A stretch of 64,000 nucleotides of DNA from Pseudomonas putida (lineage in GTDB: Bacteria; Pseudomonadota; Gammaproteobacteria; Pseudomonadales; Pseudomonadaceae): assembly GCA_041879295.1 (NCBI GenBank), contig CP047152.1:2237501-2301500 (forward strand). Reading direction: 5' to 3'. Within the stretch, counting starts at the first letter, position 1. Each line of letters opens with the position of its first letter. Made by a program: the position numbers and the translations under genes. This document shows, piece after piece, positions 20,400 through 29,494 of the stretch. The notes below the pieces were generated by a model that did no database searches, was not told where the DNA came from, and saw only the letters and a program-made list of their open reading frames with translations.

Positions 20400-21718
20400 G
20401 GCCTTGCCGTCTTCAGGGCAGCACCCACCTGTAATCGATGGACTCGCCCCCGCCGAGGCATCACAGTGCCACGGTGGTGTTCGAAGAAGCCAACGGCAGC
20501 GAGGGCGAGACCATGAAAAAGCATAGTTCGAAACACGATTCCCTGTCTTCCACTGATGTGGAGCTTTGCACAACCATCTGCGTAGACCTGGCCAAACAGG
20601 TCTTCCAATTAGCAGGCGAGGACGCTACTGGTCGGGTGATCTACGAAGATCGCATCAAATCCCGCCAAGCGTTCCATGATTTCCTGCTCAAGCTGCCAAC
20701 GACCGTGGCCGTTTTGATGGAATGCGGTCCAGGTGCACAAGCTTGGGCCAGACTGCTGCAGGCCAAAGGTAATCCGGTTCGCATCCTGCCGGCGCAACGT
20801 GTCGCCGAACATCGCAGCGGTGCAAAGAACGATCGTAACGACTGCTATGCCATTTTGCGTGCCGGTCGCGATACGAGCATCGCTTCGATACCGATCAAGA
20901 GCACCACAGCACTGGCTATTTAAGCGCTGCACCGTATCCGGCGCGGTAACATCAAGCGACATACCGCGCTGGGTAATCAGATCCGTGGTTTGCTACTTGA
21001 GCATGGCGTATCCATGCCCCAGGGTGATGCCGCGATCAATAAGCATGTGCCTCAGGCGCTTGAGGATGCTTCCTTGCCTCTGCCCGACTTGTTGCGCGAG
21101 TTGCTCGATGAGTTGCTGATGGACTGGTTGTCTTTAGGTGAACGCATAACGGTGCTGAGCCGGCGGCTCGAAGCGACTGCCCAGGAGGATAAAGTCGCTC
21201 AGCGACTGATCACCATTCGCGGCGTCGGCCCTATCATTGCCACGGCGATCGTGGCGAAACAGACCGACCCCAGCCGCTTCGCCAGTGGCCGAATGTATTC
21301 CGCCTTCTTCGGTATCGTGCCCGATCAGCACAGCAGCGGAAACAAAATCAGATTGGGCAAGATGAGCAAGCGCGGTGACGGCTACATACGCAGCCTGCTG
21401 ATCCAGGGCGCCCATTCTGTTTTGAGTCAGTTAAGGCCTGATTCCGATCAGCCAGATGATCGCCGCCTCTTGCGCTGGCTATCCCGCCTTGGGCGCAAGG
21501 AGGCGGCGATCAGGCTGGCTAATCGAAATCTGCGGATTATCTGGACGCTGTTACAGAGCGATCAGGTTTACCAACGCAAACCGAACGAAAAACCGGAGGC
21601 GGCTATGAGCCTCTGACCAACCGGGTAATGCCATCGGGGCGCTAGGCGCTCCAACCCCTGCTAGTGAACATTGACCCTAGGTAAGACCGTCGCAGACCGA
21701 TGCCTCCGCTCCTACAGG
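20387..21718 (+). mobile_element. IS110/IS1111-family insertion in a REP element
   Basis: An element of about 1.3 kb lies between two copies of the REP tail ccgctcctacagg (20387-20399 and 21706-21718). Subterminal inverted repeats are visible: gccgaggcatc near 20452-20463, and its complement gatgcctccgc at about 21699-21709 (10 of 11 match). This form, without a classical target duplication but with part of the REP on both sides, fits the known site-specific insertion of P. putida IS110-family elements into REPs. The exact ends cannot be fixed by eye. Confidence 0.75.
20513..21616 (+). pseudogene. IS110-family transposase with in-frame stop
   Basis: The reading frame is continuous from the ATG at 20513 to the stop at 21616, except for a TAA at 20921-20923. 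The two parts are in the same frame: an N-terminal DEDD RuvC-like domain (CVDLAKQVF, MECGPGAQ, NDRNDCYAIL) and the C-terminal transposase_20 domain (RGVGPIIATAIVAK, AFFGIVPDQHSSG). The codon after LAI would normally be glutamine, so a single CAA-to-TAA change explains the stop. Unless the stop is suppressed, the element cannot move by its own enzyme. Confidence 0.85.
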
Positions 21719-21868
21719 CCTGATAGTGGCCTCAATGTAAACGGCACACTGCGAGCTCACCACGATGTTGGCCAGAAGCAAAAAGCTTCCTCGAATAGGC
21801 CTGATACATAGATGCAACCGGGTTCCTATGTTCAAAAAGCAGCTAGACAGTGTGGGCGAGTCCATACA

Positions 21869-21896
21869 TAGGAGCGGGTTTACCCGCGAAGCAGCC
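21869..21896 (-). repeat. REP element, inverted partner
   Basis: Taggagcgggtttacccgcg onward is a REP unit in the opposite orientation to the one at 20367. The pair probably formed an inverted REP doublet about 150 bp apart before the IS110-family element inserted. Confidence 0.75.
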
Positions 21897-21910
21897 GACT
21901 CGGTCTCCAG

Positions 21911-22972
21911 TCAGCCCAACAGCTTCTGCACCCCCAGGGTAATCGCCAGCCCCCCGCCAACCAGCCACAGGTTAAGGATCGCCCCGGTGGCCAGCGCCCG
22001 TGGCCCGGCCTGGCGAATCTGGCTGAAGCGCGTTTCCATTCCCAGTGCGGTCATGGCCATGGTCAAGGCAAAGGTGTCCAGGCTGTTAACTGCCTGGGTC
22101 ACGCTGCCAGGCAGCACGTGTAGCGAATTCACCAGGACCAGTGCCAGGAAGCCGAAAGCGAACCAGGGCATGGCAATGCGCCCGTTGCCCTGCGCCTGGC
22201 CAGCCTTGCGCGAACGGCTGATCCACAGGCCCACCACCAGCAGTACAGGTACCAGCAGCATGACCCGGGTCATCTTGACGATGGTGGCGACGTGCGTGGC
22301 TTCGGGGCTGACATTGCTGGCCGCGCCTACCACCTGAGCCACTTCGTGGACAGTGCCGCCCAGCAACAGCCCGGCGCCCATGGTATCCAGATGCAGCCAG
22401 CCGGCATTGATCGCCAGTGGGTAAAGGAACATGGACAAGGTACCGAACAGCACCACGCTTCCGACTGCCATGGCGCTTTTATGGGGGGCGCTGCGCAGCG
22501 CCGATTCGAATGCCAGCACGGCGGCAGCGCCGCAGATGGCGCTGCCGGCGGCGGTCAGCAAGGCGGTATCGCGGTCGAGCTTGAACACTTTCATGCCACA
22601 CCACAGGCCGATCAGCAGGGTACTGGTGACGACCAGCACCGACACGACAAGCCCCGACCAGCCGACTTCGGCAATTTCCTGCAGGCTTACCCGCAAACCA
22701 AAGAACGCCACGGCAATGCGCAACAGGCCGCGAGCGGAAAAATTGATACCTGCTGCCCAGCTTGCCGGTACGCCGTCACGCAGCGCGTTGCCATACAAGG
22801 CACCTGCGACAATACCCACGATCAGCGGGCTGATGCCCAGGTTGGCGATAGCGGGCATGGCCGCCAGTTGCGTGACTGCGACCGCGAACAGCGCGACGAA
22901 CAGGATGCCATTGAGCCGCCCTCGGGTGGAGAGGGTAGGGGCAAAGGCGGGGTTGGACGGAACCGTGGCCAT
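21911..22972 (-). CDS. YeiH-family putative sulfate exporter
   Basis: This 353-aa inner-membrane protein has about ten hydrophobic segments and belongs to the YeiH/UPF0324 family (conserved_hypothetical_698). The start at 22972 (MATVPSNPAF) follows a strong ggagga ribosome site; a methionine 10 codons upstream is less well placed. It is divergent from a LysR gene with a 112-bp gap, the same pairing as yeiH-yeiE in other bacteria. The transported substrate is not firmly known for the family, although sulfite/sulfate or taurine-related roles have been suggested. Confidence 0.88.
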   Translation of the reverse strand: MATVPSNPAFAPTLSTRGRLNGILFVALFAVAVTQLAAMPAIANLGISPLIVGIVAGALYGNALRDGVPASWAAGINFSARGLLRIAVAFFGLRVSLQEIAEVGWSGLVVSVLVVTSTLLIGLWCGMKVFKLDRDTALLTAAGSAICGAAAVLAFESALRSAPHKSAMAVGSVVLFGTLSMFLYPLAINAGWLHLDTMGAGLLLGGTVHEVAQVVGAASNVSPEATHVATIVKMTRVMLLVPVLLVVGLWISRSRKAGQAQGNGRIAMPWFAFGFLALVLVNSLHVLPGSVTQAVNSLDTFALTMAMTALGMETRFSQIRQAGPRALATGAILNLWLVGGGLAITLGVQKLLG

Positions 22973-23084
22973 GTGAGTCCTCCGGAAAAGGTGTTTCGAC
23001 AAGGCCTACGTTAATCTGGTTATAAGCTTATAAAAAATCGTAATTTAGGATGGCAAATATCCGTTTAGCTGATATTTTTGAATC

Positions 23085-23972
23085 ATGACCCCAGAACAGC
23101 TGATAACATTCGCCACGGTTGCCGAGCACGGCAACATCAGCCATGCGGCTCAAGCCCTGCACCTGTCGCAGCCGGCAGTGTCCGGCCAGCTCAAGCTCTT
23201 GCAAGAGGCGTTTGGCGAACCCCTTTACCAACGCGCCGGCCGCGGTGTGCGGCTGACTGCGGCCGGTGAGCAGTTGCTGGCGCATGCCGAGCGCCTGCGC
23301 GAAACATTCCGCCAGGCCCAGGCGCTGCGCGAGGCCATGCGCGGGCTGGAGCGCGGCACCTTGCGCATCGGCGCCAGTACCACGCCCGCCAGTTACCTGC
23401 TGCCTTACCTGATCGCCGACTTTCACAGGCGTTATCCGGATGTGCTGGTCAGCACCTCGCATGGCAATACGGCGGAGATCGTCGCCGCCTTGGACAGTGT
23501 CGATATCGCCCTGATCGAGGGGCCGCCCGGGCAGGAGTTGCCGTTGGGTACGCAAGTCACGCCGTGGCGCGAGGACGAGATCGTGGCGATTGTGCCCCGT
23601 GGGCACCCCTTGGCAGGCAGTGACCAGCAGATGCTTGCGGCGCTCGGCGATTACCCGTTGGTACTGCGTGAAAGCGGCTCGGGCGTGCGACAGATTGTCG
23701 AGCGGGCGTTTGCCCGTGAAGGCGTGGCGATGCGTGTGGCGCTGGAGATTGCTGGCGTTGAGGGGGTAAAAGAGGCGGTCCGGGCCGGGATGGGCGTTGG
23801 CTTTGTTTCGGCGATGTCCATTCGTCACGAAGATGGCGTGCTGCACCGGCTGCAGGTTGCGCCGCAGGCATTGGTGCGGCGCTTTTCCATTCTGTTGCCG
23901 CATGCGGCTACGCCTTCGCGGGCTGCCTCGCGGTTTCTTGAATTGTGTGTTGCCATGCAGGAGGTGGGTTGA
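23085..23972 (+). CDS. LysR-family regulator next to yeiH-like gene
   Basis: This 295-aa LysR regulator has an N-terminal HTH (about 18-38, ISHAAQALHLSQPAVSGQL) and a C-terminal sensor domain beginning near residue 90 (GTLRIGASTTPASYLLPYL). The sensor domain resembles the CysL/CbbR/YeiE branch. It starts at the ATG at 23085 after AT-rich divergent sequence. It very likely controls the divergent yeiH-like gene. The effector is not visible from sequence. Confidence 0.88.
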   Translation: MTPEQLITFATVAEHGNISHAAQALHLSQPAVSGQLKLLQEAFGEPLYQRAGRGVRLTAAGEQLLAHAERLRETFRQAQALREAMRGLERGTLRIGASTTPASYLLPYLIADFHRRYPDVLVSTSHGNTAEIVAALDSVDIALIEGPPGQELPLGTQVTPWREDEIVAIVPRGHPLAGSDQQMLAALGDYPLVLRESGSGVRQIVERAFAREGVAMRVALEIAGVEGVKEAVRAGMGVGFVSAMSIRHEDGVLHRLQVAPQALVRRFSILLPHAATPSRAASRFLELCVAMQEVG

Positions 23973-23973
23973 T

Positions 23974-24017
23974 TGTACTGGTCTCTCTGCGGGTGTGCCT
24001 GTGAAGAGACCAGTACA
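23974..24017. terminator. 13-bp perfect inverted repeat between convergent genes
   Basis: Tgtactggtctct (23974-23986) is the exact complement of agagaccagtaca (24005-24017) with an 18-nt loop that resembles a degenerate REP core. It lies between the 3' ends of the LysR gene and pncB and suits a bidirectional terminator. Confidence 0.6.
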
Positions 24018-24024
24018 GACACCC

Positions 24025-24366
24025 TCAATTCAACTGAAAGACGTGTTTCAGATAGGCAACGAAATTCTCATCCCGGCACTGTGTCTTGCCCGGGCTGTCG
24101 GAAATCTTCGCAACCGGCGCCCCGTTGCAGTCGGTCATCTTGATCACGATGTTCATCGGTTCCACCCCCGGTATGTCGCAGGTCAGCCGGGTGCCAATGC
24201 CGAAGCTCACATTGATCCGATTATGCAACGCCCGGTATAGCCCCAGTGCCTTGGCAAAATCCAACCCGTCGGAAAAGATCAGGGTTTTGCCTTTCGGGTC
24301 GATCCCCAGCCGTTCATAGTGGGCAATGGCCTTTTCCGCCCAGGCCAGCGGGTCGCCCGAATCGTG
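24025..24366 (-). pseudogene. pncB: 3' fragment of nicotinate phosphoribosyltransferase PncB
   Basis: Read from 24366 down to the TGA at 24025-24027, this frame gives the C-terminal third of PncB ([20 protein letters not shown], then [33 protein letters not shown], and the end [11 protein letters not shown]). PncB makes nicotinate mononucleotide in the NAD salvage pathway. The catalytic family needs about 400 aa; only about 113 remain. Upstream of the conserved HDSGD the frame continues for only a few unrelated codons (DGIGITF). The break coincides with a drop in GC content and the start of accessory genes. The 5' part should lie beyond the right end of the window. Confidence 0.85.
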
Positions 24367-24696
24367 AAAGGTGATCCCAATACCGTCCTATAAAGTGTAG
24401 GGTATAGAGTAAGCACTTGATTTATATTTGATATTTTTGGGGCTAGATTTAGGAGATGATTGCTATCCAAACCCAAATGTGGGGGCTATCCTGCGTTGTG
24501 AATAGCTTGCCGGGATCTTTGCCAAGCATCTCAAGACTCAGGTGGCGCAATTTCTCACAAGTGCACGTGGGAATTTGCTGAGCTAATGCATGCACGTCCA
24601 AGCCATCGGCGACGCCTTACAGGTTCTCAGTGGTTACGCCGGTCTTTACGGCGAGTCTGTTATGCGCCTCAATCGGGCGCAGGTACCAAATTTTGA
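24367..24696. other. Island left-end sequence without a gene
   Basis: These 330 bp follow the pncB break. An AT-rich stretch (24380-24450) may contain the attachment core. I see no convincing coding frame, tRNA or repeat here. Confidence 0.4.
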
Positions 24697-25161
24697 TCAG
24701 ATGGGTGGCTTAGTCAGAAAGCGCTGCACAGTCGTTTTTGACACACCCAATTCCTGGGCTATCTCAGCGTTCGACATGCCGGCTTCCTTCAAAAGGGGGG
24801 CCCGTTGGAGTGCTTTCTGTATGTCGCGGGTAGCAGGTCTACCAATTGGTCGCTCGGGCTGTGCAGCGATGTTCTCGATGACACCATCCTGTTTGAGAGC
24901 GCTGAGCTTGGACGAGATACGCTTGAGCGCGACGTCGACAGGTTCACCGGAGTGAGCAGAGTGGGCGAGCAGGAGAAGGAGAGCGGGGTCGACTTCGAGC
25001 ATTGAGGCTACTTTAGAAAGCGTGTCTATCGTCACGTTAGCCTTCCCGCCCTCGATGCGGCTTCTTCCCCTCCGACCGATCATGGTCAGATCGTCCTGAG
25101 TCATTTTCCGGCTTTGTCTCAGTGCTCTGACAACCGCCGCCATGGCCTCGCTAAGAGACAT
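24697..25161 (-). CDS. XRE-family HTH regulator with second C-terminal HTH
   Basis: This 154-aa protein starts at the ATG at 25161 (MSLSEAMAAVV), which has an aggtgaa ribosome site on the minus strand. Residues about 5-65 form an XRE/Cro HTH (KMTQDDLTMIGRRGRSRIE). A second, resolvase-like HTH lies at about 120-150 (MSNAEIAQELGVSKTTVQRF). Two DNA-binding modules in one small protein suggest an island regulator or a partner of the recombination machinery. It is the first gene inside the island and diverges from the next gene over 309 bp. Confidence 0.8.
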   Translation of the reverse strand: MSLSEAMAAVVRALRQSRKMTQDDLTMIGRRGRSRIEGGKANVTIDTLSKVASMLEVDPALLLLLAHSAHSGEPVDVALKRISSKLSALKQDGVIENIAAQPERPIGRPATRDIQKALQRAPLLKEAGMSNAEIAQELGVSKTTVQRFLTKPPI

Positions 25162-25470
25162 GTTCTTCACCTGTAAAAGACAGGATGAAGCCACATTGCG
25201 CCGATCCATAACACGCCATATAATGACCGTTAAGGATCGAAAGCATCTATTCCCTATGCGCAAAAATCATGCGGGGGAGTCCTGCGCCCATAATTCAGGC
25301 GGTTTCAATATATGCCGTAAATTGACAAAAGTTGGGGTGGAGGCACAGATCCCTTCAGCCCATATGGTGGCAGTTTGGCAAGTCTGAATATGTGTTCGGC
25401 GGCACTTCGCTGCAAGGCGCTGGCTTTCGGCCAAGCCCTCATGTGCGAGTAAAAATGAAAGGATCGAAAA
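25162..25470. other. Gap between divergent island genes
   Basis: This gap presumably contains promoters for the XRE gene and the downstream plus-strand genes. No repeat or RNA is recognised. A short minus-strand frame here has no support. Confidence 0.3.
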
Positions 25471-25893
25471 ATGTTTGTCACCCATGAGTCATGGAGTTCG
25501 AATGCATCTGCGCTGTTAGGTGAGGGCCACACGTGCATGAGGATTGTGGAATGGCAAAGCTACCATCACTTCTATCAGGTTGTGGTAGAAGAATTGGAGA
25601 ATGGGAAATTGGCATCGCGTCAGTATTTTTTAAGCGATGTGAATGTGCTTGAAGACGTTCTTGAAAAGCAGTGCGAAAATTTTAAGGTGACTGAGGTTTT
25701 GCTGATAAGTCCTGCCTGGATGAACGGAAGTGGTGGTTGGGCTATGAATAAGATCTTAAGTTTGATCGTTGGCCGGGGGGAGGAGGGCGGCAAAGTTTCG
25801 ATGCACAAGGTTGCAGAGGGTGTTGTTTATACATCACCGGCAGGTGGGAAAATTGATACGCTCGAAGAGGAAGGTTTTAATGTTCTTATTTAA
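25471..25893 (+). CDS. Hypothetical protein
   Basis: I do not recognise this 140-aa soluble protein. It begins MFVTHESWSSNASALLGEG after a ggatcg-type weak ribosome site, and shows mixed alpha/beta character with no membrane segment. A glycine-rich loop (IVGRGEEGGK) lies near residue 105. It precedes a HAD-like gene on the same strand with about 150 bp between them. Codon use is more AT-rich than in the core genes, as elsewhere in the island. Confidence 0.55.
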   Translation: MFVTHESWSSNASALLGEGHTCMRIVEWQSYHHFYQVVVEELENGKLASRQYFLSDVNVLEDVLEKQCENFKVTEVLLISPAWMNGSGGWAMNKILSLIVGRGEEGGKVSMHKVAEGVVYTSPAGGKIDTLEEEGFNVLI

Positions 25894-26043
25894 GTCCTCT
25901 ATAAAGTGGCTGGGTTCTGTGGATTAATCTCTAGCGTTAAACAGAAGCCACGCTCCGCAAGCTCGCGTGAATTTTCGAGGTTTTTAGGCAGAGTGTTGTC
26001 ACGAGGAGACGTGTGTGAGTATGGCCGTAGCCGGGGGCGTATC

Positions 26044-26595
26044 ATGATAAATTCTTTACGACCTCGCGTCATTCGACCAGACGACGTGATCTTGTTTTTG
26101 GATTTCGATGGCGTGCTTCATCCTGATGCAGCTTTCCGAACTAGGCATGGGATTGAGCTTAGAGCTGAGGGTAAACTCATGATGCATGCGCCGATCTTAT
26201 ATGGAATTTTGCAGGGCTTCCCGACTGTCAAAATCTGTTTATCTACGTCATGGGTGCGAATGCTCGGGTATCAAAGAGCTCGTGCAGCTTTGCCAGTGAA
26301 TCTTCAAGATCGCACAGTTTCGGCGACTTGGCACTCCCGGATGCGGGCTACGGCTAGGGAAGGGTATGACCTTTTTACTCGCTATGAGCAGATTTGTGGT
26401 GCGGTGACTCGTGCAGGGATAACGCAATGGATAGCGATCGATGACGATCCAGATTTCAGCTGGCCGGAGTATGACGATAGGCTCGTGAGGTGTGACCCAA
26501 ATCTCGGGCTTGGTAGTAAGCAGACTCAACTCCAACTGAGAGCCAAGCTGCAACGTCTTTTTCGGATGAGAGGTTATGATGAGGCTCAGCGGTGA
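26044..26595 (+). CDS. HAD-like hydrolase domain protein
   Basis: This 183-aa protein carries the haloacid dehalogenase motifs in order: motif I FLDFDGVLHPD (nucleophile D near residue 20), motif II LSTSW (about 64), and an acidic motif IV IAIDDDPDF (about 127). This suggests a phosphatase of the 'HAD domain in Swiss army knife RNA repair' type or a similar small family common on islands. I begin at the ATG at 26044; the frame remains open for 46 codons upstream. It overlaps the next gene by 20 bp, which suggests translational coupling. Confidence 0.7.
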   Translation: MINSLRPRVIRPDDVILFLDFDGVLHPDAAFRTRHGIELRAEGKLMMHAPILYGILQGFPTVKICLSTSWVRMLGYQRARAALPVNLQDRTVSATWHSRMRATAREGYDLFTRYEQICGAVTRAGITQWIAIDDDPDFSWPEYDDRLVRCDPNLGLGSKQTQLQLRAKLQRLFRMRGYDEAQR

Positions 26596-26893
26596 GTCAG
26601 AACCAAGCGCGGTTCCCGATGCGCTCTGCGATGTCTGCGGAGAATCGACGCGTGTAGGAGGCGAGTTTCAGTTCGCTACCTTGCAGGCATCCTGGAGAGA
26701 GGGATCAGAACACAGTGGTGAGGACTACGAGCTGCATCTTTGTGAGAGATGCTTTTTCACTCAAGTAGCAGGTATGAAACGCATGAGATGGCTCGGGTGC
26801 ATGTTCGAAGACGCCGGTGATTCGCTTCTGCAGAATGAGTCGTACGGGCGGGTATGGAAGGCGAGCAGAGATGACGCAAAGGATGAAGAGTAA
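26576..26893 (+). CDS. Small cysteine-pair (zinc-ribbon-like) protein, copy 1
   Basis: This 105-aa protein has two CxxC pairs (CDVCGESTRVG near residue 18 and LCERCFF near residue 55), spaced like a zinc ribbon. The function is unknown. Close paralogues are found at 44371-44733 and, as a 3' fragment, at 49471-49563 (shared ASW, G-S-E/A-H, YELHLCERCFF, MKR-RWL). It overlaps the HAD-like gene, so the two may work together. The start ATG overlaps the end of the upstream gene. Confidence 0.65.
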   Translation: MMRLSGESEPSAVPDALCDVCGESTRVGGEFQFATLQASWREGSEHSGEDYELHLCERCFFTQVAGMKRMRWLGCMFEDAGDSLLQNESYGRVWKASRDDAKDEE

Positions 26894-26936
26894 GTGTTGT
26901 CGTCTGTCTTAATCAATAGGCTATGAGAGGTGCTAC

Positions 26937-27278
26937 ATGGCTAAGAAGCGAGCTCCGTTGTCTACTTGTCATGCTGGCCAGGATGTGGCTGCCGCTTTGC
27001 CGACTAGTGTTGTCAACGCTATGCGGAGAGATTTCGGGGTGCCGGTTACAGCATATATTTCGGCGGCTGCTTATGGGCTAGGGGATCTCTATCTGGAGGG
27101 AGTGGTCTTCGCCGATCAAGGAGGACGTTTCGATGACGGTGACACCATACGCACATCAATCATCATGCATAGTTCGACTGTTGACGGTTTCCTGCTTGTA
27201 CAGACGTTGAGCAGCATTTATGTGGTTTGCGATTGGCTCGGTGGAAGATTTTCTGACACTAAGATTTCTAATCACTGA
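26937..27278 (+). CDS. Hypothetical protein
   Basis: This 113-aa protein (MAKKRAPLSTCHAGQDVAAA) follows the zinc-ribbon-like gene by 43 bp, with a gaggtgctac ribosome site. Residues about 55-110 have a beta-rich pattern (TIRTSIIMHSS, GFLLVQTLSSIYVVCDWLG). I do not recognise a family. Its position suggests it belongs to the same operon as the HAD-like and Cys-pair genes. Confidence 0.5.
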   Translation: MAKKRAPLSTCHAGQDVAAALPTSVVNAMRRDFGVPVTAYISAAAYGLGDLYLEGVVFADQGGRFDDGDTIRTSIIMHSSTVDGFLLVQTLSSIYVVCDWLGGRFSDTKISNH

Positions 27279-27530
27279 TCCATTTGAGGCGCGGTTGCGT
27301 GGCCTTGCGGTTCGGTAGTAGTGAATCAAGCCGAACTGCGTTCTGCTTTGGCCCTACTCGCTTCCATCCTCATTGCGCGCTCCGCTTGCAGCCCGCTTCG
27401 CGGAAAATGCGATCCTATTGTGGAGGGCGGCATGGTTCCGGTTTTGTGATTCTCATGCAACGGTTGAGATCAAGCCCCTAGTCCGTTTCATCCAGGTAAA
27501 AGCAGCATTTAATTGCTGCTTCCATCAGCG

Positions 27531-27851
27531 CTACAAAGCGGCGAGGAGGGTGCGGAGGAAGGTTTGCCGCCGGTGAATGTTGCTGATGATCAGGTAGTCA
27601 CGCTCGCCGTCTTGGCTGAGATGACCTGCATCCACGAGGCCTAGAATGTACCCCTCCGCTTTGCCTCTGGCTTCGCGGAGGTCATGCTCACTGTTGCTTC
27701 TGTGGATGTCGTCTACCAGACGTTTCCAACAAGCGGCCTGGCGCTTACCGACCGCATCACTTAAAAATGTCGGCGCGTATAGCAGGGCGTCGTAATAACT
27801 TGGGGCAGTTTGCGTGTTCAAACGAAGGCTCCAGAGGGATATCCTGAACAC
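27531..27851 (-). CDS. Hypothetical helical protein, paralogue 1
   Basis: This protein of up to 106 aa has a conserved core KRLVDDIHRSN onward to GHLSQDGERDY. About 70 residues match the protein at 43957-44250 closely (YY-LL-APTFLSD, GKRQA, W, KRLVDDIHRS, DLREARGKAEGYI). The exact start is unclear; the matching part begins around 27800. The function is unknown. Both copies lie near a Cys-pair gene, which points to duplication of a module inside the island. Confidence 0.5.
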   Translation of the reverse strand: MFRISLWSLRLNTQTAPSYYDALLYAPTFLSDAVGKRQAACWKRLVDDIHRSNSEHDLREARGKAEGYILGLVDAGHLSQDGERDYLIISNIHRRQTFLRTLLAAL

Positions 27852-28150
27852 ATTCTATCATGCGGTCATTCAATTGCCTGTAACTTCCCTGTTGGCTGCT
27901 GACCATTTTGTGCGAAATTTATGTCGCTGATGGTCGTTGGCTATCAGAGGGCTTGGGTTTAGGGTGAATTATGGTTTGGATATAATTAATGCGAATCTAT
28001 AATTCTGTCAATTTATGTATATTGTCGTGTTTTATTGGTTTGTTGACGGTGCAGAAAAAATTTGCTTCCAGTGATTTGGTGGTCTAGCTTTCAAGCTAAT
28101 GAGTTTGATTGTATCAGTCTCTGATTTTTTGGAAATCATTGGAGGGGTAC
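27852..28150. other. AT-rich gap
   Basis: This gap is about 300 bp, markedly AT-rich at 27950-28080. It probably contains the promoter of the following gene. I see no RNA gene or repeat. Confidence 0.35.
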
Positions 28151-29494
28151 ATGTGTGAAAATAAAGATAGTGCAGAGTTTTCACGTATCGCTCACTATTT
28201 CCGAGAGGTCGAGTTCTATAGCGATTCGTCCCCATCCTTCATGCCGGAGTATTTCTCGACTAACTGCTACGTCTCTGATGCGTTTTGGCCTGCTAATTTT
28301 CTGCTCAGAATTGGAATTCGCTTCCACCACCTCTGGCCCACCTTCGGCATCAGGAACGGCATTGAAACCATCCAGGGAACGCAGCCTGCCGTATGTTTCG
28401 CTGGGCTCAGTGTGGCTGACCTGATCGCTGTGAGGGACGGGTTGCCGGCAAAAAATGAACACGTGACCCAGTATGCGATCACTTTCCCAGCGAGTTCAGT
28501 GCTAAACGGAGGGGTAGCGCAGGTAATACAAACTGGCGATTTACGTGCTGTGCTGGAGGAGGAGAGCGGCTCAAAGGTTGTCACGTCGGAAGATATGCTT
28601 CGCAACCAGTTTCGATGCACAAATGTCCAGTTCGATTTGTTCAGCGACCATGTAAGCCAACCAGAGTGGCGATGGCCCTACACTGGGGATTACCAGCATG
28701 CGATTACGAAAATCAAGGAAGAGGGGCTTGAGGCTAATCCAATACCCGGATTAGATCTGACCGAGGAAAAATGGTCGGGAATCGGTATAGTGGTAGCTAA
28801 TCAGGCCGAAGCTCTTAGGCTCCAATACGACATCCTCACCCTGATCGATCGCGGGCTTGTTGCTCCAAGCCATTTTGACCACATTCTGGTCTGCAAGCGT
28901 TTGCCTGCGAGCTTGAGCAGTCTCAGCAATTCAGGCGCTCAGCAAGCGATCCAAGATGCTTGCTACGACTTTAAGTCATGCTTGGCCATTTCAGACGATG
29001 AAACCGCCGCAGCTCTGCAAGACTTTTCATCACGCGTAGCACAGTTAGAGCTGCTCTATCCGATTAGTGCAGCGAAAGAGACAGGTGGTTGCTGGGTGTC
29101 TTTTGATGACAACACTCGTCCATATGTACGAGCGCTGTTAAAGGCTGGAAGAATTAAGGTCAACAGGCTGGGGCGCTATCTGGGTAGTCTGGATGAGCTA
29201 GACGCTAGCCGAGATCTTCGGGAGCGTCAGGGGCTTGTTAAAAATCTCTGCAAGCAACTGCAGGAAGTGCATGGGGTAATGTGCTCCTACTATAGCGTAC
29301 CTGACTCCTGGTCGGTTGATGATCACCCTTTCTATTGCGGAAAACCTTGGAGAGGGTTGTATCGAATAACGGATGAGCCGGACGGTGTAGACGAAGAGGA
29401 GGATGAGGACGAGTGGGATGATGAAGACGAAGAAGACGAAGATAATGAGAGTGGGGTTGATGGGGAGGAAGAAGATGGTGAAGCCTGGCGTTAG
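28151..29494 (+). CDS. Hypothetical 447-aa protein with acidic C-terminal tail
   Basis: The ATG at 28151 follows an excellent ggagggg ribosome site, so I prefer it to one 42 bp upstream. The first 200 residues include FRCTNVQFDLFSDH and EWRW, a pattern that reminds me of some abortive-infection proteins, but I cannot assign a family. The last 45 residues are almost entirely acidic (runs such as DEEEDEDEWDDEDEEDED), typical of a disordered DNA-mimic-like or chaperone-binding tail. No membrane segment is present. The gene stands alone, facing the HEPN/RES gene. Confidence 0.6.
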   Translation: MCENKDSAEFSRIAHYFREVEFYSDSSPSFMPEYFSTNCYVSDAFWPANFLLRIGIRFHHLWPTFGIRNGIETIQGTQPAVCFAGLSVADLIAVRDGLPAKNEHVTQYAITFPASSVLNGGVAQVIQTGDLRAVLEEESGSKVVTSEDMLRNQFRCTNVQFDLFSDHVSQPEWRWPYTGDYQHAITKIKEEGLEANPIPGLDLTEEKWSGIGIVVANQAEALRLQYDILTLIDRGLVAPSHFDHILVCKRLPASLSSLSNSGAQQAIQDACYDFKSCLAISDDETAAALQDFSSRVAQLELLYPISAAKETGGCWVSFDDNTRPYVRALLKAGRIKVNRLGRYLGSLDELDASRDLRERQGLVKNLCKQLQEVHGVMCSYYSVPDSWSVDDHPFYCGKPWRGLYRITDEPDGVDEEEDEDEWDDEDEEDEDNESGVDGEEEDGEAWR

